Shown: piece by piece, positions 46,944-55,707 of the stretch
Numbering within the stretch: position 1 is the stretch's first letter
Layout: each line of letters opens with the position of its first letter
DNA from: CAVRAZ01 sp963719135
GTDB lineage: Bacteria > Pseudomonadota > Gammaproteobacteria > DSM-19610
Length of the DNA: 64,000 bases
Direction: 5' to 3'
NCBI GenBank assembly: GCA_963719135.1
Contig: CAVRAZ010000011.1
Coordinates: 62,001-126,000, forward strand
Translations under genes and position numbers: made by a program
Notes under the pieces: model-generated
Databases searched by the model: none
What the model was told of the DNA's origin: nothing
Seen by the model: only the letters and a program-made list of their open reading frames with translations

Positions 46944-48200
46944 TTGAAACGTATTGTTATTCTGGTGCTTTTGCTGGTCTGCGCCGGCGCCCGGGCGGAC
47001 TCTGGGGACTATTTCCTGCAATTGCCGAGGCACGGGCTGACCAGGGACGACCTCGCGGTGGTCGTCAACGACGCCGACCCGCTCAGCGTCAGGATCGGCA
47101 ACTATTACCGGGAAGCGCGTGACCTGCCGGAAGCGCACCTGATCCACATCCGGTTCGACGCCGGCGGCGGGCGCTCGATGCCCGCGGATCAGTTCGCGGA
47201 GATCCGCAAAGCCGTGCTCGCGCAGCGGCCGGCCGGCGTTCAGGCGCTGGCGCTGACCTGGGCGCTGCCCTGCCGGGTCGAGTGCATGTCGATCACCTCG
47301 GCGTTCGCCTTCGGCTTCGACCCCGCCTGGTGCTCGGCCGCGACCTGCGCGCCGACCCGGCCCAGTCCCTGGTACGCCAGCCGCAGCACGTCACCCTTCG
47401 ACGATTTCGGTATTCTGCCCACCATGGCGATCGCCGCGACCGATTTCGCGCAGGCGAAGCGGCTGATCGACCGTGGCGTGCAAGCGGACGGCACGCTTCC
47501 GGACGGCACGGCCTACCTGGTCAGCACCAGCGACCGAGCGCGCAATGTGCGCGCAAGGTTCTATCCGTACATCGCACAACGACTGGCCGGCTGGCTGAAG
47601 ACGCGCATCGTCGAGACCGACGCGCTGCGCGACCGCACCGACGTGCTGTTCTATTTCACGGGCCTGGCGCGGGTCGCCGGACTGGAGTCGCTTCACTTTG
47701 TGCCGGGCGCGGCGGCCGACCACCTGACCTCGGCCGGCGGCGTTCTCGACGGCACCCATCAGATGAGCGCCCTGCGCTGGCTCGAGGCCGGCGCCACCGG
47801 CAGCTACGGCACGGTCGTCGAGCCTTGCAACCTGCTGGAAAAATTCCCCAACCCGGGCCTGCTGATCAACGTCTACACGCACGGCGCGACGTTGCTCGAA
47901 GCCTACTGGAAGAGTGTGCAGCAACCCGGCGAGGGCCTGTTCATCGGCGAACCGCTGGCGGCGCCGTTTACCGGTTTTCGCCTGGAAGCGGCGGGCGACA
48001 AGCTGATCCTCCACACGCGCCAGTTGTCGGACGGCGCCTATCGCCTTGGGGTTGCGTCCAGCCCGGTCGGCCCCTATCGGAACTGGCCCGGCGTGTTCTA
48101 CGTGGCCGCCTACCAGCAGACGCTGAAACTGCCGCGCCTCGCGGGGCACGCGTACCGGCTGGAAAGACTGATGCCGCCCGCGTCGGCGGGCCCGAACTGA
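46944..48200 (+). CDS. TIGR03790-family exported protein
   Basis: A 418-residue exported protein. The chosen start is TTG 46944, which gives a clean signal peptide (KRIVILVLLLVCAGARA); ATG 46848 would add 32 poorly conserved residues. Family features are LTRDDLAVVVNDADPLSVRI, GNYYREARDLPEAHLIHI, QALALTWALPCRVECMSITS and GATGSYGTVVEPCNLLEKFP. As I recall, TIGR03790 proteins are confined to species with exosortase/PEP-CTERM systems, which agrees with the VPLPA-CTERM gene at 55087. Function unknown. Divergent from the repetitive protein. Confidence 0.82.
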   Translation: MKRIVILVLLLVCAGARADSGDYFLQLPRHGLTRDDLAVVVNDADPLSVRIGNYYREARDLPEAHLIHIRFDAGGGRSMPADQFAEIRKAVLAQRPAGVQALALTWALPCRVECMSITSAFAFGFDPAWCSAATCAPTRPSPWYASRSTSPFDDFGILPTMAIAATDFAQAKRLIDRGVQADGTLPDGTAYLVSTSDRARNVRARFYPYIAQRLAGWLKTRIVETDALRDRTDVLFYFTGLARVAGLESLHFVPGAAADHLTSAGGVLDGTHQMSALRWLEAGATGSYGTVVEPCNLLEKFPNPGLLINVYTHGATLLEAYWKSVQQPGEGLFIGEPLAAPFTGFRLEAAGDKLILHTRQLSDGAYRLGVASSPVGPYRNWPGVFYVAAYQQTLKLPRLAGHAYRLERLMPPASAGPN

Positions 48201-48279
48201 GATGCCGTGCGTCGAACAGACAGAACATGACAATCACGGCAAGTCAATCCGAGCATTGCATGAATGCGGGTTGGGCTGA

Positions 48280-48317
48280 GGCACGAAGCCCGACGATCAG
48301 CGGTCGGGCTTCGTGCC
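48280..48317. terminator. Strong hairpin between convergent genes
   Basis: GGCACGAAGCCCGAC (48280-48294) and GTCGGGCTTCGTGCC (48303-48317) form a perfect 15-base stem between the convergent TIGR03790 and prfC genes. A close relative is at 24799-24822, so this is also a repeat family member. It lacks a clear T run. Confidence 0.55.
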
Positions 48318-48400
48318 CTTTGAGCGCTTTGTGGGCAAACGGCCCTGGACCTTCGCGTCCTTCGCGGTCTATCGATGGTCAACGCAGCGAGCCACAGACG

Positions 48401-49981
48401 CTAAATCTCCCGCGTCGCGCGGAACCGCACCTGCGGCCAGCGTTCCATCGCCAGGTCCAGATTGACCCGGGTCGGCGCGATGTACACCAGTTCGCCGGCC
48501 TGGTCGAGCGCCAGGTTTTCGTAGGCCTTTTCCCGGAACTGCTCGAGCATGTTCCCGTCGTCGCACTCGATCCAGCGCGCCGTCGCGACCGAGATGTTCT
48601 CGAAACCGCACTCCACTTTGTATTCGTCGCGCAGCCGGTGCGCGACCACGTCGAACTGGAGCACGCCCACGGCGCCCAGGATCAGATTGTTGTTCCTGAG
48701 CGGCCTGAAGAGCTGGGTCGCACCCTCCTCGCTCAGTTGCTCCAGTCCCTTCTGCAGCGCCTTCATGCGCATCGGGTCGCGCAGCACCGCGCGGCGGAAC
48801 AGTTCGGGCGCGAAGTTCGGAATGCCGGTGTACTTGAGGTCCTCGCCCTGCGTGAACGTGTCGCCGATGCGGATGGTGCCGTGGTTGTGCAGGCCGATGA
48901 TGTCGCCGGGCCAGGCTTCCTCGACGTGGCCGCGCTCGGACGCCATGAACGTCAGGGCCGTGGCGATCTGCACGTCGCGGCCGATGCGCACGTGGCGCAC
49001 TTTCATACCCTTGCTGTACTGGCCCGAACACACCCTGAAGAAGGCGATCCGGTCGCGGTGCTGCGGGTCCATGTTCGCCTGGATCTTGAACACGAAACCG
49101 GTCATCTTGTCCTCCAGCGGATCGACCGTGCGGGTGATCGTGGCGCGCGCCAGCGGCGGCGGCGCGAACTCGACGAAATAGTCGAGCAGCTCGCGGACAC
49201 CGAAATTGTTGATCGCCGAACCGAAGAATACCGGCGTCAACCCGCCGCGCAGATAGGCGTCCCGGTCGAAGCGGTGACTGGCGCCGCGCACCAGCTCGAT
49301 CTCGCCGCGCAGTTCGCCGGCCTGCCCGCCCAGCACCTCGTCGAGCAGCGGATTGTCCAGCCCCTTGATCCGGATCCCCTCCTGGCGCCGGCTGCTGTCG
49401 CCCGGCGCGTAGAGGTGCACGCTGTCATCCTCGATGTGATAAACACCCTTGAAGCGCTTGCCCATGCCGATCGGCCAGGTGACCGGCGCGCAGGCGATGC
49501 CGAGCACGCTCTCCACTTCGTCGAGCAGTTCGATCGGTTCGCGGCCCTCGCGGTCGAGCTTGTTGATGAACGTGAAGATCGGCGTGGTGCGCAGCCGGCA
49601 CACGTCCATCAGCTTGATGGTGCGCGGCTCGACGCCCTTGGCGACATCGATGACCATCAGCGCCGAATCGACCGCGGTCAGCGTGCGGTAGGTGTCTTCC
49701 GAGAAGTCCTCGTGGCCGGGCGTGTCCAGCAGGTTGACGATGGCGTCCTTGTAGGGAAACTGCATGACCGACGAGGTCACCGAGATGCCGCGCTGCTTTT
49801 CCAGCTCCATCCAGTCCGAGGTGGCGTGGCGCGCCGCCTTGCGGCCCTTGACGGTGCCGGCGAGCTGAATGGCGCCGCCGAACAGCAGCAGCTTTTCGGT
49901 CAGCGTGGTCTTGCCGGCATCGGGGTGCGAGATGATGGCAAAGGTGCGGCGGCGCGCCGCCTGTTCGGAAGCAAGACTCAT
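48401..49981 (-). CDS. prfC: Peptide chain release factor 3
   Basis: GTPase that recycles RF1 and RF2 after translation termination; 526 residues. G-motifs are ISHPDAGKTTLTEK, DTPGHEDFSEDTYRTL and NKLDREGREPIELLDE. RF3-specific segments are SDWMELEKQRGISVTSSVMQ and GAVGVLQFDVVAHRLRDEY. ATG 49981 is the natural start. No partner in the immediate neighbourhood. Confidence 0.97.
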   Translation of the reverse strand: MSLASEQAARRRTFAIISHPDAGKTTLTEKLLLFGGAIQLAGTVKGRKAARHATSDWMELEKQRGISVTSSVMQFPYKDAIVNLLDTPGHEDFSEDTYRTLTAVDSALMVIDVAKGVEPRTIKLMDVCRLRTTPIFTFINKLDREGREPIELLDEVESVLGIACAPVTWPIGMGKRFKGVYHIEDDSVHLYAPGDSSRRQEGIRIKGLDNPLLDEVLGGQAGELRGEIELVRGASHRFDRDAYLRGGLTPVFFGSAINNFGVRELLDYFVEFAPPPLARATITRTVDPLEDKMTGFVFKIQANMDPQHRDRIAFFRVCSGQYSKGMKVRHVRIGRDVQIATALTFMASERGHVEEAWPGDIIGLHNHGTIRIGDTFTQGEDLKYTGIPNFAPELFRRAVLRDPMRMKALQKGLEQLSEEGATQLFRPLRNNNLILGAVGVLQFDVVAHRLRDEYKVECGFENISVATARWIECDDGNMLEQFREKAYENLALDQAGELVYIAPTRVNLDLAMERWPQVRFRATREI

Positions 49982-50080
49982 GACAATCGGTCGTTAATGG
50001 TATAAACCGCTCATTTTAACGCATTTTCTGCGTCCGCGCCCAACCGGCGGACAACGGCGGCAACCCGATACACACGCGCC

Positions 50081-50275
50081 GTGCCGGCGCGCGCGCCATT
50101 CGACGGCAGCCTGGACGCCAGCGACTACCGGGTGCTGATCCGCCTGGCTACGGGCGAACTGTCGCCGACGCCGCTGGAGTCGACCCTCGGCGATCTGAAC
50201 GACAACGGCGCGCTGGACGCAGGCGACGTAAGCCAGCCGGCGCGCATACTCCTGGGGCTGTCTCCGCCTCCCTGA
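50081..50275 (+). CDS. Dockerin-like fragment
   Basis: A 64-codon frame with two duplicated calcium-loop/helix units, PFDGSLDASDYRVLIRLATG and GDLNDNGALDAGDVSQPARI (then LLGL). This is the D-x-(N/D)-x-(D/N)-G pattern of type I dockerins. The apparent GTG start has no ribosome-binding site and no upstream catalytic domain, so this is probably the leftover C-terminus of a lost larger gene, or a small secreted module lacking a signal. It lies in the gap between prfC and rimI. Confidence 0.45.
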   Translation: MPARAPFDGSLDASDYRVLIRLATGELSPTPLESTLGDLNDNGALDAGDVSQPARILLGLSPPP

Positions 50276-50347
50276 TGGCCCAAGGCTCAAAGGAATCGTT
50301 CGTTGCCGTAACCTTTGAGCCCTGCATAACCGCCTGGATACGGAGAT

Positions 50348-50812
50348 TCAAAGTCCGAAGGCAAGGATCAGCGCATCCTCCCGCCCGCGCGCCGCCGGAT
50401 AGTAGCCGGGACGCACACCGATTTCGTTGAACCCGAGTTTGCGGTAAAGCGCGATGGCCGGCTCGTTGGACGGCCGCACTTCCAGCATCAGCACGTCCGC
50501 GTCGTGACGGCGCGCGTTCTGCATGAAATGCTGGAGTAGCCGTTCACCGATGCCCTGGCGCTGCGATTCGGGACGGACGGTCAGATTCAGCATGTGCGCC
50601 TCGCCGGCGGCGACGCTCATGACGCCGTAACCGAGCAGTTCGCCGCCTTTTTCATAGCACCAGGCCGCATAGCCGACGCGCAGACAGTCGCTGAAGATGC
50701 CGCGCGTCCAGGGAAATTCGTAGGCCCGTTGCTCGATCGCAATGACGTCGTCCAGGTCGAGGATCGACAGCGGCCGCAGCCGCGAACCCGGACGGTTGAG
50801 GATGGCGCTCAT
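50348..50812 (-). CDS. rimI: Ribosomal protein S18-alanine N-acetyltransferase-like GNAT
   Basis: GNAT acetyltransferase of 154 residues. The acetyl-CoA loop is RPESQRQGIGERLLQHFM (Q/RxxGxG/A), preceded by EAHMLNLTV and followed by LEVRPSNEPAIALYRKLGF and GYYPAARGREDALIL, all RimI hallmarks. ATG 50812 overlaps the stop codon of the upstream uracil-DNA glycosylase gene by four bases, so the two are translationally coupled. Confidence 0.93.
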   Translation of the reverse strand: MSAILNRPGSRLRPLSILDLDDVIAIEQRAYEFPWTRGIFSDCLRVGYAAWCYEKGGELLGYGVMSVAAGEAHMLNLTVRPESQRQGIGERLLQHFMQNARRHDADVLMLEVRPSNEPAIALYRKLGFNEIGVRPGYYPAARGREDALILAFGL

Positions 50813-51636
50813 CGCGCGATTTCCCCGAAGACGCGCTGCGCGAGCTGGAGATCCTGCCAGGCCTTGCGCTTTTCCTGCGGCGAACGCAGCAGATAGGCGG
50901 GATGGTAAGTGGCGATCACGGGGATGCCGGTGCCTCCCAGGTGGTGCACGGTGCCGCGCAGCTTGCCGATGGTCTGTTCTGTTTTCAGCAGGTTCTGCGC
51001 GGCGATGCGGCCGACCGCCAGAATCAGGCGCGGGCGGATCAGCGCGATCTGGCGCATCAGATACGGCTCGCAGCAGAGCACTTCCTCGGGCCGCGGGTCG
51101 CGGTTGTTGGGCGGCCGGCATTTGAGGATGTTCGCGATGTAGACCTGCTCGCGCTGCAAGCCGACGGCCAGCAGCATCGCATTGAGCAACTGGCCGGCGC
51201 GGCCGACGAAGGGTTCGCCTTGCAGGTCTTCGTCCCGCCCCGGCGCCTCGCCGATCACCAGCCATTCGGCCGAACGGTTGCCGACACCGAAAACGGTCTG
51301 GGTGCGCCCCGCATGCAGGTCGCACAGCGTGCAGCCGGAGACGGCCGCTTCCAGTTCGGGCCAGTCGAGCGTTGCGACAGCGGCCCGGGCGGGTGCGCGC
51401 GGTGCGGCGACGGGCAGGGTTGCCCCCGCCGGTGCACCGTCCGGCACCGGGGGTGCAACCGCACGTTCAACGCCTGCCTCAACCGGATGCCCGGCCCGGG
51501 GTTCCGCGCAAAGCTCGGCCGGCGTTTGCTCCGCAGGATCCGCGGTGGTGGTACCGGCAACGCCGCGCGACCGCCAGCCCTGGATGCCCATCGCCTCCAG
51601 GTACTGGCGCCGCAACGAAGCCGGGTCACCGGTCAT
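50809..51636 (-). CDS. Family 4 uracil-DNA glycosylase (4Fe-4S)
   Basis: Removes uracil from DNA. The N-terminal ~85 residues are a low-complexity Ala/Pro-rich linker. The catalytic part has CTLCDLHAGR (two cluster Cys), IGEAPGRDEDLQGEPFVGRA (family motif), ILKCRPPNNRDPRPEE, CCEPYL (remaining Cys) and TYHPAYLLRSP. At 275 residues it is slightly long because of the N-terminal extension. Coupled to rimI by overlap. Confidence 0.94.
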   Translation of the reverse strand: MTGDPASLRRQYLEAMGIQGWRSRGVAGTTTADPAEQTPAELCAEPRAGHPVEAGVERAVAPPVPDGAPAGATLPVAAPRAPARAAVATLDWPELEAAVSGCTLCDLHAGRTQTVFGVGNRSAEWLVIGEAPGRDEDLQGEPFVGRAGQLLNAMLLAVGLQREQVYIANILKCRPPNNRDPRPEEVLCCEPYLMRQIALIRPRLILAVGRIAAQNLLKTEQTIGKLRGTVHHLGGTGIPVIATYHPAYLLRSPQEKRKAWQDLQLAQRVFGEIAR

Positions 51637-51644
51637 GGCATGAC

Positions 51645-53192
51645 TCAGACATCGCCCAGTTGCGGGTGCGCGCGAGCCTCACGGCGGATGATCTTGTTCA
51701 GCGCGTTGATATAGGCGCGCGCCGAAGCGATCACGATGTCCGTGTCCGCGCCCTGGCCGTTGACGATGCGGCCGGCCCTTTCCAGGCGCACGGTTACCTC
51801 GCCTTGCGAATCGGTGCCGCTGGTGATGTTGCTGACCGAGTACAGCAACAGACGGGTGCCGCTGTCGACCAGGGTTTCGATCGCCTTGAAGGTGGCGTCC
51901 ACCGGCCCGCTGCCCGGCGCGCTGCCCTGACGCTCCTCGCCTTCCACGCTCAGCGTGACGTTGGCGTTCGGCGTTTCGCCGGTTTCCGAACACACGCGCA
52001 TCGCGACCAGCTTAAAGCGTTCGTTTTCGGCTTCCAGGTTCGCTTCGGTGACCAGCGCCTGCAAGTCCTCGTCGTAGATTTCGTGCTTCTTGTCGGCCAG
52101 ATCCTTGAAGCGCGCAAAGGCTTCGTTCAACCCTTCCTCGGACTCGAACGTGATGTTCAGTTCCTCGAGCCGCGTGCGGAAAGCGTTGCGGCCGGAATGT
52201 TTGCCGAGCACGATGCGGTTGTCGGTCCAGCCCACGTCCTGCGCGCGCATGATCTCGTAGGTCTCGCGGCTCTTCAGCACGCCGTCCTGGTGAATGCCGG
52301 ATTCGTGCGCGAAGGCGTTGGCGCCGACGATGGCCTTGTTCGGCTGCACCGGAAAGCCGGTGATGCCGGACACCAGGCGCGAACAGGGCACGATCTGGGT
52401 CGTGTCGAGACCGGTGTCGCACGCGAAGACGTCGCGGCGGGTGCGCACCGCCATCACCACCTCCTCAAGCGAGGCGTTGCCGGCGCGCTCGCCCAGGCCG
52501 TTGATGGTGCACTCCACTTGGCGGGCACCGTTCAACACGGCCGCCAGCGAATTGGACACCGCCAGTCCGAGGTCGTTGTGGCAATGCACCGAAAACACCG
52601 CCTGGCCGGAATTCGGCACGCGTTCGATCAACGTCTCGATCAGTGCGCCGAACTGGTGCGGCAGGTTGTAACCGACGGTATCCGGTATGTTGACCGTGGT
52701 TGCGCCGGCCGCGATCACCGCTTCCAGCACGCGGCAGAGAAAATCGGTTTCGGAACGCCCGGCGTCCTCAGGCGAGAACTCGACGTTGTCCGTGTACTGA
52801 CGGGCCCGCTCGACCGCGCGCACCGCCTGTTCCAGCACCTGTTCCGGCGTCATGCGCAGTTTCATTTTCATGTGGATCGGCGACGTGGCGATGAAGGTGT
52901 GGATGCGCGCGGACTCGGCCTCGCGCAACGCCTCGCCGGCACGGTCGATATCCTTGTCCAGCGCCCGCGCGAGACCGCATACCGTGGATTCCTTCACCGC
53001 ACGCGCCACCGCCTGCACCGCGTCGAAATCGCCGGGGCTGGCGATCGGAAAACCCGCCTCGATGACGTCGACGCGCATGCGCTCCAGCGCCCTGGCGATG
53101 CGGACCTTTTCGTCTTTGGTCATGGACGCGCCGGGGCTCTGCTCGCCGTCGCGCAAGGTCGTATCGAATATGATCAAACGATCAGTGCTCAT
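51645..53192 (-). CDS. leuA: 2-isopropylmalate synthase
   Basis: First committed step of leucine synthesis, condensing acetyl-CoA with 2-oxoisovalerate. ATG 53192 (MSTDRLIIFDTTLRDGEQSP) gives 515 residues. FDTTLRDGEQSPG holds the catalytic Arg-Asp, and FSVHCHNDLGLAVSNSLAAV holds the metal HxH. The C-terminal regulatory domain (about 390-515) should bind leucine for feedback control. In many relatives leuA follows ilvC-psd-pssA; here it is some 8 kb away. Confidence 0.97.
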   Translation of the reverse strand: MSTDRLIIFDTTLRDGEQSPGASMTKDEKVRIARALERMRVDVIEAGFPIASPGDFDAVQAVARAVKESTVCGLARALDKDIDRAGEALREAESARIHTFIATSPIHMKMKLRMTPEQVLEQAVRAVERARQYTDNVEFSPEDAGRSETDFLCRVLEAVIAAGATTVNIPDTVGYNLPHQFGALIETLIERVPNSGQAVFSVHCHNDLGLAVSNSLAAVLNGARQVECTINGLGERAGNASLEEVVMAVRTRRDVFACDTGLDTTQIVPCSRLVSGITGFPVQPNKAIVGANAFAHESGIHQDGVLKSRETYEIMRAQDVGWTDNRIVLGKHSGRNAFRTRLEELNITFESEEGLNEAFARFKDLADKKHEIYDEDLQALVTEANLEAENERFKLVAMRVCSETGETPNANVTLSVEGEERQGSAPGSGPVDATFKAIETLVDSGTRLLLYSVSNITSGTDSQGEVTVRLERAGRIVNGQGADTDIVIASARAYINALNKIIRREARAHPQLGDV

Positions 53193-53506
53193 GCCTGACT
53201 CCCTGCCGGATATAGCATCCGGACACTGCCCAACAGCATAGCAAGCAAGCCGCCGTCGGCGCATCAATTAAGCTGGATTTCGGGTAGTTGCGTAGGGCCC
53301 CGCCGGGCGTGCTCTAGTCTCTGCCCGAAGGCAGCGGCAGGAGTCGCAGGCAAAGCAGCCCGTGCCCGGCAGGGAGGCCGGCGGAGAATGCACTGATTGG
53401 GCTGTGCTTGGGTTGCATGGATCGCTTATCGGTAGATCGAGTTCCGACTATAGAACACCGGGCGCCGGTTGCCAAGCCCCGGTCGCCGCTGGCGCCGTCA
53501 GCGATT
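53193..53506. other. Leader/upstream region of leuA, no gene
   Basis: A 314-bp gap between leuA and the L,D-transpeptidase gene, both leftward. It holds several GC-rich stem-forming segments (for example CCCGAAGGCAGCGGCAGG and GTGCCCGGCAGGGAGGCCGG). I could not identify a leucine leader peptide or a known riboswitch. Confidence 0.4.
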
Positions 53507-55006
53507 TCAGGGACCCGGCTCGGCCGCGCGGCGCGCGGTTTCCGCCGCCCACGCCTTGGCCAGGATCCGGTCGCGGCCGTAAACATCGTCGCGAAAATGC
53601 AGCACCGCATCGGCATCCACCCACGCGCTCAGATAGACCAGATAGATCGGCACGGCGCTCTTCAGGGTCACCGTACGCGTGGCGCCCGCGTCGATCGCAC
53701 GGTCGATATCGGCCGGCGACATCTGGCGGTCGATGCCGAGCAGATACTGTGCGAACGTCAGCGGGTCCTCGATCCGCACGCACCCGGCGCTGAACGTCCG
53801 CGTGGGCAACCGGAACAACAGCTTGGTCGGCGTATCGTGCAGGTAGACGTCTTCGGGATTGTCGAACGAGAACTTGAAGTGACCGAGACTGTTCTGCGGG
53901 CCGGCGTCCTGGCGGAGCTGGTAGGTGAAGTTGCGCCGTGTGAGTTTCGACCAGTCGATTTGCGCCGGGTCCACTTCGCGCCCGTCCTGCAGTGAAAAGA
54001 CCCGGATTTGCTTCTGGGCGAGAAATTGCGCGTGCCGCCGCTGCTGCGGCAAAATGTCCTCGACCGCAAGTTTGTAGGGTACGCTCCAGGTGGGATTGAA
54101 CGTCACCAGATTCAGAAGTCCCCGCAGGGACGGCGTCTGGCGATAGGGTCTGCCAACCATCGTGCGCATCGACAGCAGCACCTGACCGTTTTCCATGACC
54201 GACATATCCTGACTGGCGATGTTCATCCAGACGTAGCGTTTGCCCAGGTTGCGCGGCAGCCAGCGCCAGCGCTCCAGCGTCAGTTTCAACTGTTCGATGC
54301 GGTGTTGCACGTCGACATCGAGTACGCCGCGGGTGCGTGAATCCAGCGTGCCGTCGGTCCATAGCCCCTGCTCGGACTGGAACCGGCGCAGGGCATCGTC
54401 CAGACCGCGGTCGAAATACAGCGGGTCGGCTTCCATTTCCGCGGTGTAGTGACCGCTGATTCGCAAGCGGTTGCGCAACGCCACAACGCGCTCGTCCCGG
54501 GCACCCGCGCGCAGGTCGTCGCCGGCGGGCACCTCGGGCCAGCCGCCCTGTTCGGCGATGTCGAGGTACCGGTTCAGCGCTTTGCGCAGGCGCCCGTACT
54601 GCGCATCGGGCGGCGCCAGCCGGTCCAGATACGCTCGAACCTCCTCGGCCGACGCGAGGGCTGGCGGCGACGGCAACCCCGCATCCCGGAAGCCGGACTC
54701 GATGTTCCATTGCGGGTCCGACGACGGCGCCAGCCGGCCTTGCGAAAGGTCTCGCGCGAAACGCTCGAAGGACGCCGCCAGCGCGGCGGAGAACCGCTGC
54801 CCGGCCTGGTCGCCGCGCGTCCGCGCGAGTGCATTCAATCGATCGAGGTGATAGTCGCCCGGTTCCAGCCCCTGACAATCGGCCTGGGTCATGGCGTCCA
54901 GTTCCGCGCGCTGCGCGTCCGTCACTTCCCAGGCCGCCGCCGTGCCGCATCCGGCGCGCAGAAGCACCACGCATACAGCAAAGGGTGCGAAACGCCGGTG
55001 CAGCAT
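53507..55006 (-). CDS. Periplasmic L,D-transpeptidase (YcbB/LdtD-like)
   Basis: Forms 3-3 peptidoglycan cross-links or anchors proteins to the wall. It is 499 residues long. A signal sequence (about 1-25) is followed by a peptidoglycan-binding-like segment (DDALRRFQSEQGLWTDGTLD) and then the YkuD domain with HDTPTKLLF and FSAGCVRIEDPLTFA, the latter holding catalytic C409. Order and length match YcbB rather than the short ErfK type. It faces a strong hairpin in its 5' region at 55013-55036. Confidence 0.93.
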   Translation of the reverse strand: MLHRRFAPFAVCVVLLRAGCGTAAAWEVTDAQRAELDAMTQADCQGLEPGDYHLDRLNALARTRGDQAGQRFSAALAASFERFARDLSQGRLAPSSDPQWNIESGFRDAGLPSPPALASAEEVRAYLDRLAPPDAQYGRLRKALNRYLDIAEQGGWPEVPAGDDLRAGARDERVVALRNRLRISGHYTAEMEADPLYFDRGLDDALRRFQSEQGLWTDGTLDSRTRGVLDVDVQHRIEQLKLTLERWRWLPRNLGKRYVWMNIASQDMSVMENGQVLLSMRTMVGRPYRQTPSLRGLLNLVTFNPTWSVPYKLAVEDILPQQRRHAQFLAQKQIRVFSLQDGREVDPAQIDWSKLTRRNFTYQLRQDAGPQNSLGHFKFSFDNPEDVYLHDTPTKLLFRLPTRTFSAGCVRIEDPLTFAQYLLGIDRQMSPADIDRAIDAGATRTVTLKSAVPIYLVYLSAWVDADAVLHFRDDVYGRDRILAKAWAAETARRAAEPGP

Positions 55007-55012
55007 AAACGA

Positions 55013-55036
55013 CTATCCCCGCATCTGCGGGGATAG
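55013..55036. other. Perfect hairpin CTATCCCCGC-ATCT-GCGGGGATAG
   Basis: A ten-base perfect stem with a four-base loop, seven bases upstream of the transpeptidase start and downstream of the PEP-CTERM gene on the same strand. It could terminate the upstream transcript or control translation. The core resembles type I-E CRISPR repeats, but only one copy is present. Confidence 0.6.
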
Positions 55037-55086
55037 GTGACTGCCGATTGTTACGAGGAGCCGGGGAATATCCCCCCGCGCATCGA

Positions 55087-55641
55087 TCATCCGGCTTTAC
55101 GCCGCGCGAGTCCCAGCATGCCCAGCCCGCTCATCATGAGCCACAGCGCGCCGGGCAGCGGTACGGGGGCGCCTTCGACGGTGACCGACGTACCGTTGAA
55201 GGTGGGGAAGAACTCGTTCTGATTGGCCAGGAAGCTTCCCAGCGAATCGCCATCGGCCACGCCGATGCTGGCCACGCCCTGAAGCAGAGTGGCTTGGAAA
55301 CCGTACTTGCCGATCGTCGCGGTATCGGAACTGATGTCACCGAAATTCAGAAATACCGTGCCCGCCAAAGTGTTGGACACGAGGTCCGACGTCGTGCCGT
55401 TTACAGTTTCCTGAAAACCCGTGAAGGTGAGACGCGCGGGATCGTAGTCGATAATGACACTACCCGAATAATTCGGGTCCATGACGGTCGTCGCGTCAAG
55501 ATCGAGATTGACCATAAAGGTGCCGTTGGGCGCGACCGAGAACGCCGAGGAAATCAGCGACACCGACGCGGCAAATACCGGCGGGCAGACGGCAAACAGT
55601 ATCAAGGCGAGCAACCGTATTGTCAGTTTCGATTTGGCCAT
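55087..55641 (-). CDS. Exosortase-sorted (VPLPA-CTERM) cohesin-like protein
   Basis: A 184-residue secreted protein with start 55641 (MAKSKLTIRLLALILFAV), signal peptide to about residue 24. The body looks like a cohesin/BslA-type beta-sandwich (FSVAPNGTFMVNLDLDATTV, VIIDYDPARLTFTGF). The C-terminal sorting signal is VPLPGALWLMMSGLGMLGLA followed by RRK: a VPLPA motif, a helix and a basic tail, as recognised by exosortase. It should be anchored at or exported through the outer envelope, and so predicts an exosortase gene elsewhere. Confidence 0.88.
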   Translation of the reverse strand: MAKSKLTIRLLALILFAVCPPVFAASVSLISSAFSVAPNGTFMVNLDLDATTVMDPNYSGSVIIDYDPARLTFTGFQETVNGTTSDLVSNTLAGTVFLNFGDISSDTATIGKYGFQATLLQGVASIGVADGDSLGSFLANQNEFFPTFNGTSVTVEGAPVPLPGALWLMMSGLGMLGLARRKAG

Positions 55642-55707
55642 ATCACTCTCTCCGGATTCTTCTAATACTGTAGCCGAGGCTGGCACCTGGCGCCAGTTAA
55701 GGTATGC

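Noticed and set aside
47282..50005. Plus-strand open frame of about 900 codons across the TIGR03790 and prfC genes
   Set aside because: It spans two real genes, one of them in antisense, and its product is low-complexity with no family resemblance.
53314..53616. Minus-strand open frame between leuA and the transpeptidase
   Set aside because: It overlaps the end of the transpeptidase gene out of frame and shows no leucine-leader pattern or known domain.
55013..55036. Type I-E-like CRISPR repeat core
   Set aside because: Only one copy is present, with no second repeat or spacer pattern nearby and no cas genes in the window; better read as an isolated hairpin.
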